A stretch of DNA of 64,000 bases from CAYVRJ01 sp964453645 (GTDB lineage Bacteria > Bacillota > Clostridia > Christensenellales > JAWKQI01), in contig CAYVRJ010000005.1 of assembly GCA_964453645.1 (NCBI GenBank), positions 110,797-174,796 on the forward strand. The letters run 5' to 3'. The notes below the pieces were generated by a model. The model was not told the origin of the DNA. It was given only the letters and a program-made list of their open reading frames with translations, and did no database searches. Position numbers and translations under genes: made by a program. Within the stretch, counting starts at the first letter, position 1, and each line of letters opens with the position of its first letter. This document shows positions 24,049 through 31,273 of the stretch, in pieces.

Positions 24049-25830
24049 TTATAAATCTCCCTTAAAATTAGACTTGGAGCGTGGCTTAAACTCGCCGGGC
24101 GTACCCCCCGACTTGGGCGGCGTTCCCTGTGGCGGCCTAGGCCTGGTGCCCTGAGGCGCCCTAGTTACACTGCCCGTTGGCCTGGATCCACCGGAGGGCG
24201 GTGCAGGCGGTCTCGGCCTTGTGCCGCTTGAACCAGAACCCGAACCAGGTCTCGGTCCGGCTGGGGGCGGTGGCCTTGGTCCTTGGGGTCTGGAACCCGA
24301 CCGAGGTGTACTGCTGCTGCGCCCGCCAGTGGGATACCCACCTCCGCCTGAAGGCCGTCTGTTCATCTTTTCCTTGCGCACTAGCAGAATCAGTGCCACC
24401 ACAACTGCAGCAATCAGCACCACAATCACAATAATAATGGTGATAATCGTGCCGTTTCCACTCGTTTCCGCAGGTGCAGGGGTTTCCTGAGGAATCTCTT
24501 CCTCTTCCGGCTCCTGAACAGGGGGAAGCACTTCGATGGTCAGGGGCTCAGCGGTTGCGCTGTACTCCGCTTCGTCCATATCTTTATAGGTTGCCTTAAA
24601 TTGAAACGTCTTGGTATCGGAAATATCCACTTCTTTGGAAAATAACTTATCTTCTCCAACGCCAATGGTGATGGCTGTGCCAAACTCACCCAAGGTGTCC
24701 TCAATGACCACTAGGTTGGTGAGCTGATATTCTCCTGAATTTACCGCAGTCACTTCCAACCGCACTTTTCCCGGCGTATCCAACTGGCTTTTGTTTGCCT
24801 TAACGCTCAAGGTCACCCCAACCTTGGTTGGATCGATGGGTGTGCCCACTTTGAGCTGGTTGGAGGAATAGTTGGAAATCTGGTTATCGGAGTCCTTGGC
24901 CGTTGCTGTAAACACAGCGTTGGTGGACTGGTTGATCACCATCTGGTGGGTGGCCGTGGTGGTGGTACCCGGTTTGAGAGTGGCAGATTTTAAGGTCACT
25001 TGGCTTTGGTTAAAGTCATACACCTTAATTTCCGACAGGTTCACATTTCCCGCATTCTTTACTTCCACAGTAAAGGTTACGGTGTCTCCGGGTTTTGGCT
25101 CCTTGTTGTCTACCGAAAGCTTTAACTCCAGCTTGGGGTTGGCAATGGTGAACTTCTTGGCGTTTAGGGTTTGTTCCCCATCTACGCCGTTGGCCGTATA
25201 TTTAATGGTGGGTACAATTTCCGTGTCCTCGTTGATGGTGAACTCATAGGGGAAGGAACGCTTTGCGCCAGTGGTCAAACTAAAGGCGTTGGTGATGGTC
25301 TTGCCCCCGTTGACTGGCGGAATGGACAAGCGAACGTTGGTTAGATCCACACCCCCTTGGTTTTCCACGGTGAACGTTACGGCAATCTTACCCCCCGCAG
25401 CGGTGGATGTTTTGTTGGAGGAGCAACTCCCCACAATTTTCACATCTCCCCCGCTCTTGGTCACCTTGGAGCTTTTGGAACTCTCAACGGTCGTGCCGTT
25501 GCTGTCCTCCGCCGTGGCCTTAAAGGGAATGCTTTTGCCAAACATGTCCTCGGATATATAGAGCACGATGTATTCAGATTTGGTGTCTCCCGGGGTAATG
25601 GTGCCCAGATCAACGGCATAGGTGCCGTTTTCGGCCGTCACCCGTGCGTTGTTCACGTCTGTGTCCCCAGTATTTTTTACCGAAACCGCAAAGGAAACGT
25701 TACCCGGTTCGGTGAGCGATCCGGGGGTTGGGGTTACGGTGAGCGTTATGCCGGGGGCTGCCGAAACGGTAACGGGCAGTAAACCCACCACCATCAGCAC
25801 AGCCAACAGCATCAAGAAAATTTTTTTCAA
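24049..25830 (-). CDS. Secreted membrane-anchored protein with CARDB/DUF11-like Ig repeats
   Basis: 593 residues. A signal peptide (MKKIFLMLLAVLMVVGLLPVTVSAA) is followed by four or so beta-rich repeats of about 100 residues with the CARDB/DUF11 pattern (for example GDTVTFTVEVKNAGNVNLSEIKV and AGGKIAVTFTVENQGGVDLTNVRL). A Glu/Pro linker (about 435-455) leads to a transmembrane helix (IITIIIVIVVLIAAVVVALILL) and a cytosolic tail of about 110 residues made almost only of Pro, Gly, Arg, Ser and Thr. TTG start with GGAGG 7 bp upstream. The repeats face outside and could bind wall or partner proteins; function unknown. It lies 14 bp after ilvE, probably in one transcript. Confidence 0.85.
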   Translation of the reverse strand: MKKIFLMLLAVLMVVGLLPVTVSAAPGITLTVTPTPGSLTEPGNVSFAVSVKNTGDTDVNNARVTAENGTYAVDLGTITPGDTKSEYIVLYISEDMFGKSIPFKATAEDSNGTTVESSKSSKVTKSGGDVKIVGSCSSNKTSTAAGGKIAVTFTVENQGGVDLTNVRLSIPPVNGGKTITNAFSLTTGAKRSFPYEFTINEDTEIVPTIKYTANGVDGEQTLNAKKFTIANPKLELKLSVDNKEPKPGDTVTFTVEVKNAGNVNLSEIKVYDFNQSQVTLKSATLKPGTTTTATHQMVINQSTNAVFTATAKDSDNQISNYSSNQLKVGTPIDPTKVGVTLSVKANKSQLDTPGKVRLEVTAVNSGEYQLTNLVVIEDTLGEFGTAITIGVGEDKLFSKEVDISDTKTFQFKATYKDMDEAEYSATAEPLTIEVLPPVQEPEEEEIPQETPAPAETSGNGTIITIIIVIVVLIAAVVVALILLVRKEKMNRRPSGGGGYPTGGRSSSTPRSGSRPQGPRPPPPAGPRPGSGSGSSGTRPRPPAPPSGGSRPTGSVTRAPQGTRPRPPQGTPPKSGGTPGEFKPRSKSNFKGDL

Positions 25831-25844
25831 ATTGATCCCTCCAG

Positions 25845-26912
25845 TTAGTTGATCTTTTTGATCCAGTTAAATTTGTCGGGAATCCTTCCGTATTGAATGC
25901 CCACGAGGGTATCGTAGAACTTTTTAGAAGTTTCGCCCATTTCTCCACCGCTTACAACATATTCATTACCCTGATAGGAAAGGGTGCCAACGGGGCTGAC
26001 AACGGCTGCCGTGCCCGTGCCAAACACCTCTTCTAAAGTGCCCGCACTGTGTGCGGCGATGATTTCGTCGATGGATATCTTTCGTTCAGATACGGTATAC
26101 CCCATGCTTTTCGCCAGAGTGATCACGCTGTCCCGGGTGATGCCGGGCAGAATGGAGCCGGACAATTCGGGGGTGATGATTTCTCCGTTAATCTTAAAGA
26201 AGATGTTCATGGAACCAACTTCTTCGATGTATTTGTTTTCCCGTGCATCCAGCCATAAAACTTGATCGCACTTGGCTTCTTTTGCTTTCATAGAACCGAT
26301 TAAGGAAGAGGCGTAGTTGGCCGGTGTTTTTGCTTCGCCCAAGCCGCCAACCGCTGCACGGACGTACTGGCTCTCCACCAAAATCTTCGTGGGGGCAAGC
26401 CCTCCCTTATAGTATGCGCCAACGGGGGAGAGGATGATAAAGTAGAGATAGTTGGCAGAGGGACGAACCCCAAGGAAGGGATCGGTGGCGATGATGGTTG
26501 GACGAATGTAGAGGGAAGTACCCTCTTTAGATGGAATCCAATTCTTTTCGATGCGAATCAGCTCGTACATGGCCTCTAAGAAACCGTCTACGTCGAACTC
26601 GGGGATACACAGCCGTGCATTGGAACGGTTCATTCTCCGCAGGTTTTCCCAGGGGCGGAACAGGGCGATGGTGCCGTCCTCCCATTTATAGGCCTTGAGG
26701 CCCTCAAAGGTTGCTTGCCCGTAGTGATACACCATGGAAGACAGCGACATGGGGAAGTTCTCCTCGGGCACAACCCGGGCATTTCCCCACCCGTTTTCGG
26801 GCGTGTAGTCGATGAGCAGCATGTTGTCTGTAAAAATCTGTCCAAAACCCAGGGCATCTTCATCGGTATATTTTAATTTTGGCGAAAGGTTTTTTTGTAT
26901 TTTTAGCTCCAT
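25845..26912 (-). CDS. ilvE: Branched-chain amino acid aminotransferase (class IV)
   Basis: PLP enzyme that transfers the amino group between glutamate and the keto acids of leucine, isoleucine and valine. 355 residues, typical of the long BCAT2-like form: FGQIFTDNMLLIDY, YHYGQATFEGLKAY, RPWENLRRMNRSNARLCIP, GLGEAKTPANYASSL (containing the PLP lysine), EEVGSMNIFF and GTGTAAVVSPVG. GAGGT lies 8 bp before the ATG. A good promoter is present but I see no T-box leader, so control by tRNA-dependent attenuation is not indicated. Confidence 0.95.
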   Translation of the reverse strand: MELKIQKNLSPKLKYTDEDALGFGQIFTDNMLLIDYTPENGWGNARVVPEENFPMSLSSMVYHYGQATFEGLKAYKWEDGTIALFRPWENLRRMNRSNARLCIPEFDVDGFLEAMYELIRIEKNWIPSKEGTSLYIRPTIIATDPFLGVRPSANYLYFIILSPVGAYYKGGLAPTKILVESQYVRAAVGGLGEAKTPANYASSLIGSMKAKEAKCDQVLWLDARENKYIEEVGSMNIFFKINGEIITPELSGSILPGITRDSVITLAKSMGYTVSERKISIDEIIAAHSAGTLEEVFGTGTAAVVSPVGTLSYQGNEYVVSGGEMGETSKKFYDTLVGIQYGRIPDKFNWIKKIN

Positions 26913-26943
26913 ATTAATACCTCACAAAACTATTATGGTTAGT

Positions 26944-26972
26944 ATTATATATGGTATTTCCACTCATTTCAA
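26944..26972 (-). promoter_or_regulatory. Promoter of ilvE
   Basis: Minus strand TTGAAA (26967-26972) and TATAAT (26944-26949) with 17-bp spacing, about 30 bp upstream of the start codon. Confidence 0.7.
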
Positions 26973-27010
26973 CAAAAATTCACTCTTGTAACAATTTCTT
27001 TACCAGCGTT

Positions 27011-27039
27011 TTCACGCAAACACTTGCATTTTCTATAAT
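27011..27039 (+). promoter_or_regulatory. Candidate promoter of the ferredoxin gene
   Basis: TTCACG (27011-27016), 17-bp spacer and TATAAT (27034-27039). The -35 box is weak. Confidence 0.45.
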
Positions 27040-27084
27040 CATGTGATACAACATAAGGGTCAATATTGAATGGAGGTGCAAAAC

Positions 27085-27255
27085 ATGGCTTATAAAATCA
27101 CAGATGCTTGCGTTACATGCGGAGCATGCATCGATGAATGCCCTGTCAACGCAATCAGCGAAGGCGACGTTAAATACGCAATCGATGCAGATACCTGCAT
27201 TAACTGTGGCGCTTGTGCAGACTGCTGCCCGAGTGAAGCGATCGTTGAGGACTAA
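27085..27255 (+). CDS. Clostridial-type 2[4Fe-4S] ferredoxin
   Basis: 56-residue electron carrier with two cluster-binding motifs: CVTCGACIDECP and CINCGACADCCP, each C-x2-C-x2-C-x3-CP, so all eight ligands are present. The ATG at 27085 is preceded by GGAGGTG; an upstream ATG at 27070 lies within that SD and is rejected. It is monocistronic with its own terminator and could serve hydrogenase, pyruvate:ferredoxin oxidoreductase or IspG. Confidence 0.96.
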   Translation: MAYKITDACVTCGACIDECPVNAISEGDVKYAIDADTCINCGACADCCPSEAIVED

Positions 27256-27274
27256 ACACAACACAACGCACCAT

Positions 27275-27311
27275 GAGGCAGGATTACATACGTGACTGCC
27301 TCTTTTGTTTT
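27275..27311 (+). terminator. Rho-independent terminator of the ferredoxin gene
   Basis: GAGGCAG (27275-27281) pairs with CTGCCTC (27296-27302), followed by TTTTGTTTT. Confidence 0.85.
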
Positions 27312-27314
27312 GGC

Positions 27315-27343
27315 TTGACAAACCAAATATTTTGTATTATTTT
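27315..27343 (+). promoter_or_regulatory. Promoter of the GatZ/KbaZ-like gene
   Basis: TTGACA (27315-27320), 17-bp spacer, TATTTT (27338-27343), right after the ferredoxin terminator. Confidence 0.7.
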
Positions 27344-27396
27344 AGGTGTAATGTGACCTTACTATCTGTCCCAATTTTTCAAGCGGAGGCAGTATC

Positions 27397-28287
27397 ATGT
27401 TGAATATTAAAACCATTCTTTCAAACCATCCATTGATCATCTGCACGTGTAACGACCTGATTATTGAAGCATATCTCACATTTTTAAAAGAGGAGCAAGC
27501 TGCGATTGTCTTGGCAGATTCCAAGGCGGTGGATCAGTTTGGGGGGCAGAGCGGGTTAAACCCCGGAGATTTTGTTGATTTTGTTGTGAACATTGCAGAA
27601 GATTGTTCCTTTCACACAGACCGTCTGTTCATCGGGGGGTATCGGTTGGGGTTGTTACCCTTTGTGAATGAAATTGAATCCCTTGCCATGGAAAACGCCT
27701 GTGGGCTTGTTGAGAGTGCAGCCCGTGCGGGATATACATTTTTTCACATAGATGCCACCAAGCCGTTGCTGGACGAAACCGATTTAGCACCTCAAGTCAT
27801 AGCCAAGCGAACCTTTACACTGCTAAGAACCCTGTGTGAACATGGGGATGTGTCAAACATAGCTGTGTCTCTTAAGGGGTACAACGACAGTGTTTTAAGA
27901 CAGGCCTATGAGTCTGCCCTGCCTGCAACCATGCGGGCACTGATTGTGGACAGTCGTTCGTATTCCCTCGTAGGTACGGGGCTGAACAAGGCCTTGCGGC
28001 AGGTGCTCCTAGCCCTTGGCTGCATTGAGGAGGAGTTGCTTGGCAGTGGGTTTACAACATCGGGCATTGGGGAGATGCTGAACAAGGATCCCAACGACCT
28101 TGACGTTTCTTTTGATACGGCCATAGACGAATTGATTCTCAATTTAAACGGTGTGGATATTCCAGAGGAGTTGATTTTGAAGTTTTTGCCCTGTTTATCG
28201 GAGCGAATTTGCTCGGGTGAGGTTGCCAAAAAGGCGTATAACATCATTGCGGCGCATTTGCAGGACGCGCTGCGCGGTGGCGCTTAA
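27397..28287 (+). CDS. Shortened GatZ/KbaZ-like protein (tagatose-bisphosphate aldolase non-catalytic subunit family)
   Basis: 296 residues. The N-terminal part, HPLIICTCNDLIIEAYLTF, then AVDQFGGQSGLNPGDFVDFV and RLFIGGYRLG, lines up with the GatZ/KbaZ pattern (NQFGGYTGMTPADF, ILGGDHLGP). The end, NLNGVDIPEELILKFLP...ERICSGE, matches VNLEGVDIPLGMISQYLP...ERIQSGE. GatZ is about 420 residues, so roughly 120 residues of the barrel middle are missing, and the Asp-His of GGDHLG is changed to Tyr-Arg. No aldolase partner (GatY/KbaY) or sugar transporter is nearby. The resemblance is from memory of the family; the role is unknown. GGAGG precedes the ATG. Confidence 0.6.
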   Translation: MLNIKTILSNHPLIICTCNDLIIEAYLTFLKEEQAAIVLADSKAVDQFGGQSGLNPGDFVDFVVNIAEDCSFHTDRLFIGGYRLGLLPFVNEIESLAMENACGLVESAARAGYTFFHIDATKPLLDETDLAPQVIAKRTFTLLRTLCEHGDVSNIAVSLKGYNDSVLRQAYESALPATMRALIVDSRSYSLVGTGLNKALRQVLLALGCIEEELLGSGFTTSGIGEMLNKDPNDLDVSFDTAIDELILNLNGVDIPEELILKFLPCLSERICSGEVAKKAYNIIAAHLQDALRGGA

Positions 28288-28297
28288 GTCTGTTTTT

Positions 28298-28512
28298 GTG
28301 GGGTTCCACCCACACCCTGCCAAAAGGTATTTTTAAAATAATACCCTTTGGAAACCCAAAAACTTTATGTCGCAAGCTCACGCTTTGCTAAGGCTAAATA
28401 TTAAGTAACCTTAGCAAAAGCGTGAGCTTTTGCGTTAAAGAGGGGTCAAGGGGGAACCATTCCCCCTTGCGGGTGCAGGGCAGCGCCCTGCCTGGGGGTT
28501 TGGGGAGCCCCA
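28298..28512 (+). repeat. R1 palindromic repeat, copy 4 (type I right end)
   Basis: Longest copy: GTGGGGTTCCACCCAC, AAAGGGTATT-type arm pair, GCAAGCTCACGCTTTGC, AGCAAAAGCGTGAGCTTTTGC, AAGGGGGAACCATTCCCCCTT, GCAGGGCAGCGCCCTGC and GGGG...CCCC. It lies between convergent genes, covering the whole 233-bp gap. Confidence 0.85.
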
Positions 28513-28520
28513 AGAAAAGC

Positions 28521-29540
28521 CTATTGTGCAGCCATGTTGATCTTGTTCAAGTCTAAATCGGTAACCAAAAACTTAGAAGAAGCCGTGTCCTCAAAATGCC
28601 ACCACTCCTGCTCAACACCCTTAAAACCAGCCTTCTCCATCACCTCGGTAATATAGTCTATGTTCTTCTTTTGCTCGGGGGTGAAGGCCGGATTGTCCCG
28701 GCGGGCAGTTGCATCAAAGGCCATAGGCTCGGGTAAATCCATACCCTCCCCAAGAACCACAATGTCCACCGCCCCTCCCATGCTGTGCACCGAAGGGGTT
28801 CCAGCCGGGTTGGGCACAACCTTTGCATCGTTGACGAACGTATAAATCTTCTGCTCCACCGACGAAGGGCGATACGCATCCAGTATCTTGATGGTGTACC
28901 CCTTTTTGTAAAACTCGTCTGCTGCCTTAGCTAACTTACCCGCCGTGGAACTCTGCAACAGGGGCACCGAGCGTTTATAAAACTTTTCTTTAAAGAAATT
29001 CTCCTCCGTTGCAAACACCAAGTTTATCTCCGCCGAGGGCACAAACAACCGAATGTCCACTAAATCACTCACCAGCATCACAGGGGTGACCCCGTCTTTT
29101 TCAAACAGCAGATTGCCGCTTGCATCCACCGCCTGCTGGGTCTTTTTGTTTAAATTGGCGTATAGAGTCTTGTCCGCCTTGACCATATAGGATTTAAAAC
29201 AAAAGGCAGTGGTTCCCCCCTCCATGGCGATTTCATAAAAATCTCCGCTCTCGCCAATGACGATTACATTTTCCTCGTATCCCAGCGTCCCCACAATGTT
29301 GGTGTCCGCATGGGTATCGGGGGTGGAGCGAATGTTCATCTCCCCCACCCGGGACTTGTAGCGTTGTCCCTGAATGGAATCGCTGAGGGCGGGAACGAGG
29401 TTTTCAACAGGTTCGGGGGTTGGCTCGGGGGTGGGTTCCGGTTCGGGGGTTTCCGCCGGGGCGATCACCTCGGCAACTGGGTCGGGTGCACATCCAAGAA
29501 GCAGTACAAAAGCAAGGGTAAACAACAGTATTCTCTTCAC
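28521..29540 (-). CDS. Lipoprotein with SH3b and D-Ala-D-Ala dipeptidase (M15D, VanX/DdpX-like) domains
   Basis: Surface peptidase likely acting on cell-wall peptides. From the GTG start (SD GGAG 6 bp upstream) it has a lipobox LLLGC, a Pro/Glu/Thr-rich linker (repeated PEPTPEP), an SH3b-like domain (about 65-120, MNIRSTPDTHADTNIVGTL) and an M15D domain: DAYRPSSVEQKIY, SVHSMGGAVDI (S-x-H-x-x-G-x-A-x-D zinc motif) and EWWHFED. All zinc ligands and the catalytic Glu are present. An ATG at 29552 is in frame. The start region is provided by an R2 repeat whose micro-ORF stop overlaps the GTG. No vancomycin-resistance genes are nearby, so a wall-recycling role is more likely. Confidence 0.88.
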   Translation of the reverse strand: MKRILLFTLAFVLLLGCAPDPVAEVIAPAETPEPEPTPEPTPEPVENLVPALSDSIQGQRYKSRVGEMNIRSTPDTHADTNIVGTLGYEENVIVIGESGDFYEIAMEGGTTAFCFKSYMVKADKTLYANLNKKTQQAVDASGNLLFEKDGVTPVMLVSDLVDIRLFVPSAEINLVFATEENFFKEKFYKRSVPLLQSSTAGKLAKAADEFYKKGYTIKILDAYRPSSVEQKIYTFVNDAKVVPNPAGTPSVHSMGGAVDIVVLGEGMDLPEPMAFDATARRDNPAFTPEQKKNIDYITEVMEKAGFKGVEQEWWHFEDTASSKFLVTDLDLNKINMAAQ

Positions 29541-29605
29541 AACAAACTCCATTCCGCCGTTTCACTTACGGCACAAGTAGTCATTAAACATTCTTTTACG
29601 TTCAT
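29537..29605 (-). CDS. Leader micro-ORF of R2 copy A (MTTCAVSETAEWS core)
   Basis: A 22-codon ORF starting ATG, with the sequence MNVKECL then MTTCAVSETAEWS then LL. Its TGA overlaps the GTG start of the M15 lipoprotein gene (GTGA overlap), so translation could be coupled. The same core is encoded in two other R2 copies (55499-55561 and 62467-62535). SD support for this ATG is weak. It could be a true leader peptide or a by-product of a conserved nucleotide element. Confidence 0.4.
   Translation of the reverse strand: MNVKECLMTTCAVSETAEWSLL
29541..29585 (-). repeat. R2 leader repeat, copy A
   Basis: On minus: AATGACTACTTGTGCCGT, AAGTGAAACGGCGGAATGG, AGTT. It contains a GCCGT/ACGGC hairpin and the GGAG used as ribosome-binding site of the next gene. 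Confidence 0.8.
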
Positions 29606-29649
29606 ATCCACTAACGTTTATGATTTGGTTGTTTGTTCTCTTTTCCTAT

Positions 29650-29678
29650 ATTAAACCATAGTTGGCATAATTTGTCGA
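29650..29678 (-). promoter_or_regulatory. Promoter of the M15 lipoprotein gene
   Basis: Minus strand TCGACA (29673-29678) and TTTAAT (29650-29655), spacing 17 bp, about 45 bp upstream of the micro-ORF. Confidence 0.5.
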
Positions 29679-29709
29679 GAGGGGCAATTGTTGATTCCTT
29701 TGTTTACAA

Positions 29710-30651
29710 TTAATATAGGTTGTGGTGCCTTTTTTTGCGGGAACCGGCGTTGGAGCGCACTCTAAACATGATGTCCTCCAACTCCTCCTCTGGAACACTT
29801 TCGAATACCGAGAGTAAATAGGCATCGAATTGAGTGGATTTTCCGGACAATAAGTTGCTTAAGGCCGTTTGATGGGACAGTGCATTTTTGTAGGATCGCT
29901 TCATCACCATTGCCGAATAGGCATCTGCAATGCAAATAATCTTGGATGCCAGGGGAATTTCGTTGCTTCTAACCCCGTAGTAACCCAGACCATCCAACCG
30001 CTCGTGGTGATATTTCACATAGTTTTGAATTTCAGTCATCCCCTTGATTTTTGAAAGAATGTCCACGCCAATCTGGGGATGTTGCTTGATGATCTGCCAC
30101 TCCTCGTCGTTTAACTTGGCAGGTTTGTTGAGAATGTTTTCGGGAATGCCCATTTTTCCCAAATCGTGGAGAATGGCTGCGTATTCCAACTTTTGTCTGT
30201 TCAGCTCTCCCCGCATTTGTTTGTTCATGCGATCATAAATGAGCATGGAGAGTAACATCACGTGGTGGGAGTGCCCCTTTAGGTTTACGTCTCTGGCCTC
30301 TACTGCCCCAATGAGGGTGTTGATCATTTCTGCGTTGGAGTTAAAAATGCACCTAGTCAGGCGAAGTTGCACCACCATGCCGATAAACACAAAGATTGCC
30401 CCAAAGAAAAAGATGAGGCTGATTAAAAGAATAAAGTCGTATTCGATGTTGTAGTAGAGCAAATAACCGAAATAGCCGTAACCCAGTAAAAAAAAGAGCA
30501 TTAATACAATATAGGTGCGAAAGAGGAAGATGGAAAATCCATCCAAACGCTCGGTCACCAATTGCATACTTCTGCTCAACCGTCCGTAAAGGATGATTGC
30601 TCCCAGCATAATCACAAAGCCAAGAGCAATCAGTATTATGTTCTCAATCAT
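29710..30651 (-). CDS. Membrane HD-GYP-type phosphohydrolase
   Basis: 313 residues: membrane helices at about 3-22, 45-65 and 72-95, then an HD-GYP domain. The HD pair is at 162-163 (LHDLGKMGIP) and the second block reads HHERLDGLGYYGVRSNEIP at 215-233. Family members hydrolyse cyclic di-GMP or related dinucleotides. The canonical GYP has become GYY, and the first His motif reads KGHSHHV rather than GHxxRV, so substrate or activity may differ. No sensor domain is attached apart from the membrane part. SD is poor. Confidence 0.85.
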   Translation of the reverse strand: MIENIILIALGFVIMLGAIILYGRLSRSMQLVTERLDGFSIFLFRTYIVLMLFFLLGYGYFGYLLYYNIEYDFILLISLIFFFGAIFVFIGMVVQLRLTRCIFNSNAEMINTLIGAVEARDVNLKGHSHHVMLLSMLIYDRMNKQMRGELNRQKLEYAAILHDLGKMGIPENILNKPAKLNDEEWQIIKQHPQIGVDILSKIKGMTEIQNYVKYHHERLDGLGYYGVRSNEIPLASKIICIADAYSAMVMKRSYKNALSHQTALSNLLSGKSTQFDAYLLSVFESVPEEELEDIMFRVRSNAGSRKKRHHNLY

Positions 30652-30729
30652 TTAGTCAAATGTCTTAATGTCTCTTTCTTTTGTTTGTGTAATTCTATGC
30701 CTATCACATTCTGATAGAACAAACAGCCA

Positions 30730-31269
30730 TTAATTCACCGTATTCGACCACTCGATGTCTCCGCCGTCCCCCGAACCTGTGGATGTGGTGGGTGTGGGCG
30801 TTGGGGCGGGGGTGCTGGTGGGCGTAGGCGTAATCACCGGGGTGGGCACGGGCGTCTTGGTGGGGGTGGGGCTTGGTTTCACCGTGGGCGTCAGCGTCCG
30901 GGTGGGGGTGGGTGTTGCCTTGGGTGTCAGCGTCTTGGTGGGGGTGGGGCTTGGTTTTACTGTTGCCGTGGGTTTCACCGTTGGCTTTGGTGTTGCCGTA
31001 GGTTTTACGGTTGGCTTGGGCGTAGGTTCGGGGGTTTCCTCCGGCGTTTCTGTTGGCTCGGGGGTTTCCTCCGGCGCTTCACCGTCCGTTCCGTCTCCCT
31101 CGGGCGCTTCTAAATCTTCGGTCGGTTCGGGGGTTTCCTCCACAGTTGGTTCGGGGGTGGGTTCACCCTGCTCCCCTTGCACCACGTCGATTTGGGGCGC
31201 TCCCCCGGGTAAGCTGCATCCATACAACAGGATTGTAACACTCAATAGTAGTATACACAATTTTTTCAT
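30730..31269 (-). CDS. Lipoprotein with long Pro/Thr-rich tail
   Basis: 179 residues: signal peptide with lipobox LLYGC, then a low-complexity chain first acidic (PEPTPEPTEDLEAPEGDG) and then basic (TPKPTVKPTATPKPT repeats, SPTPTKT), ending in a short GSGDGGDIEWSNTVN segment. Such chains act as wall-spanning spacers or are O-glycosylated, but no folded domain is visible and no function can be given. ATG 31269 is preceded by GAGGT. The DNA is a degenerate short tandem repeat and may vary in length between strains. Confidence 0.75.
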   Translation of the reverse strand: MKKLCILLLSVTILLYGCSLPGGAPQIDVVQGEQGEPTPEPTVEETPEPTEDLEAPEGDGTDGEAPEETPEPTETPEETPEPTPKPTVKPTATPKPTVKPTATVKPSPTPTKTLTPKATPTPTRTLTPTVKPSPTPTKTPVPTPVITPTPTSTPAPTPTPTTSTGSGDGGDIEWSNTVN

Positions 31270-31273
31270 ATTT

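Noticed and set aside
26913..27000. T-box leader in front of ilvE
   Set aside because: The leader after the promoter is about 30 nt and has no T-box core.
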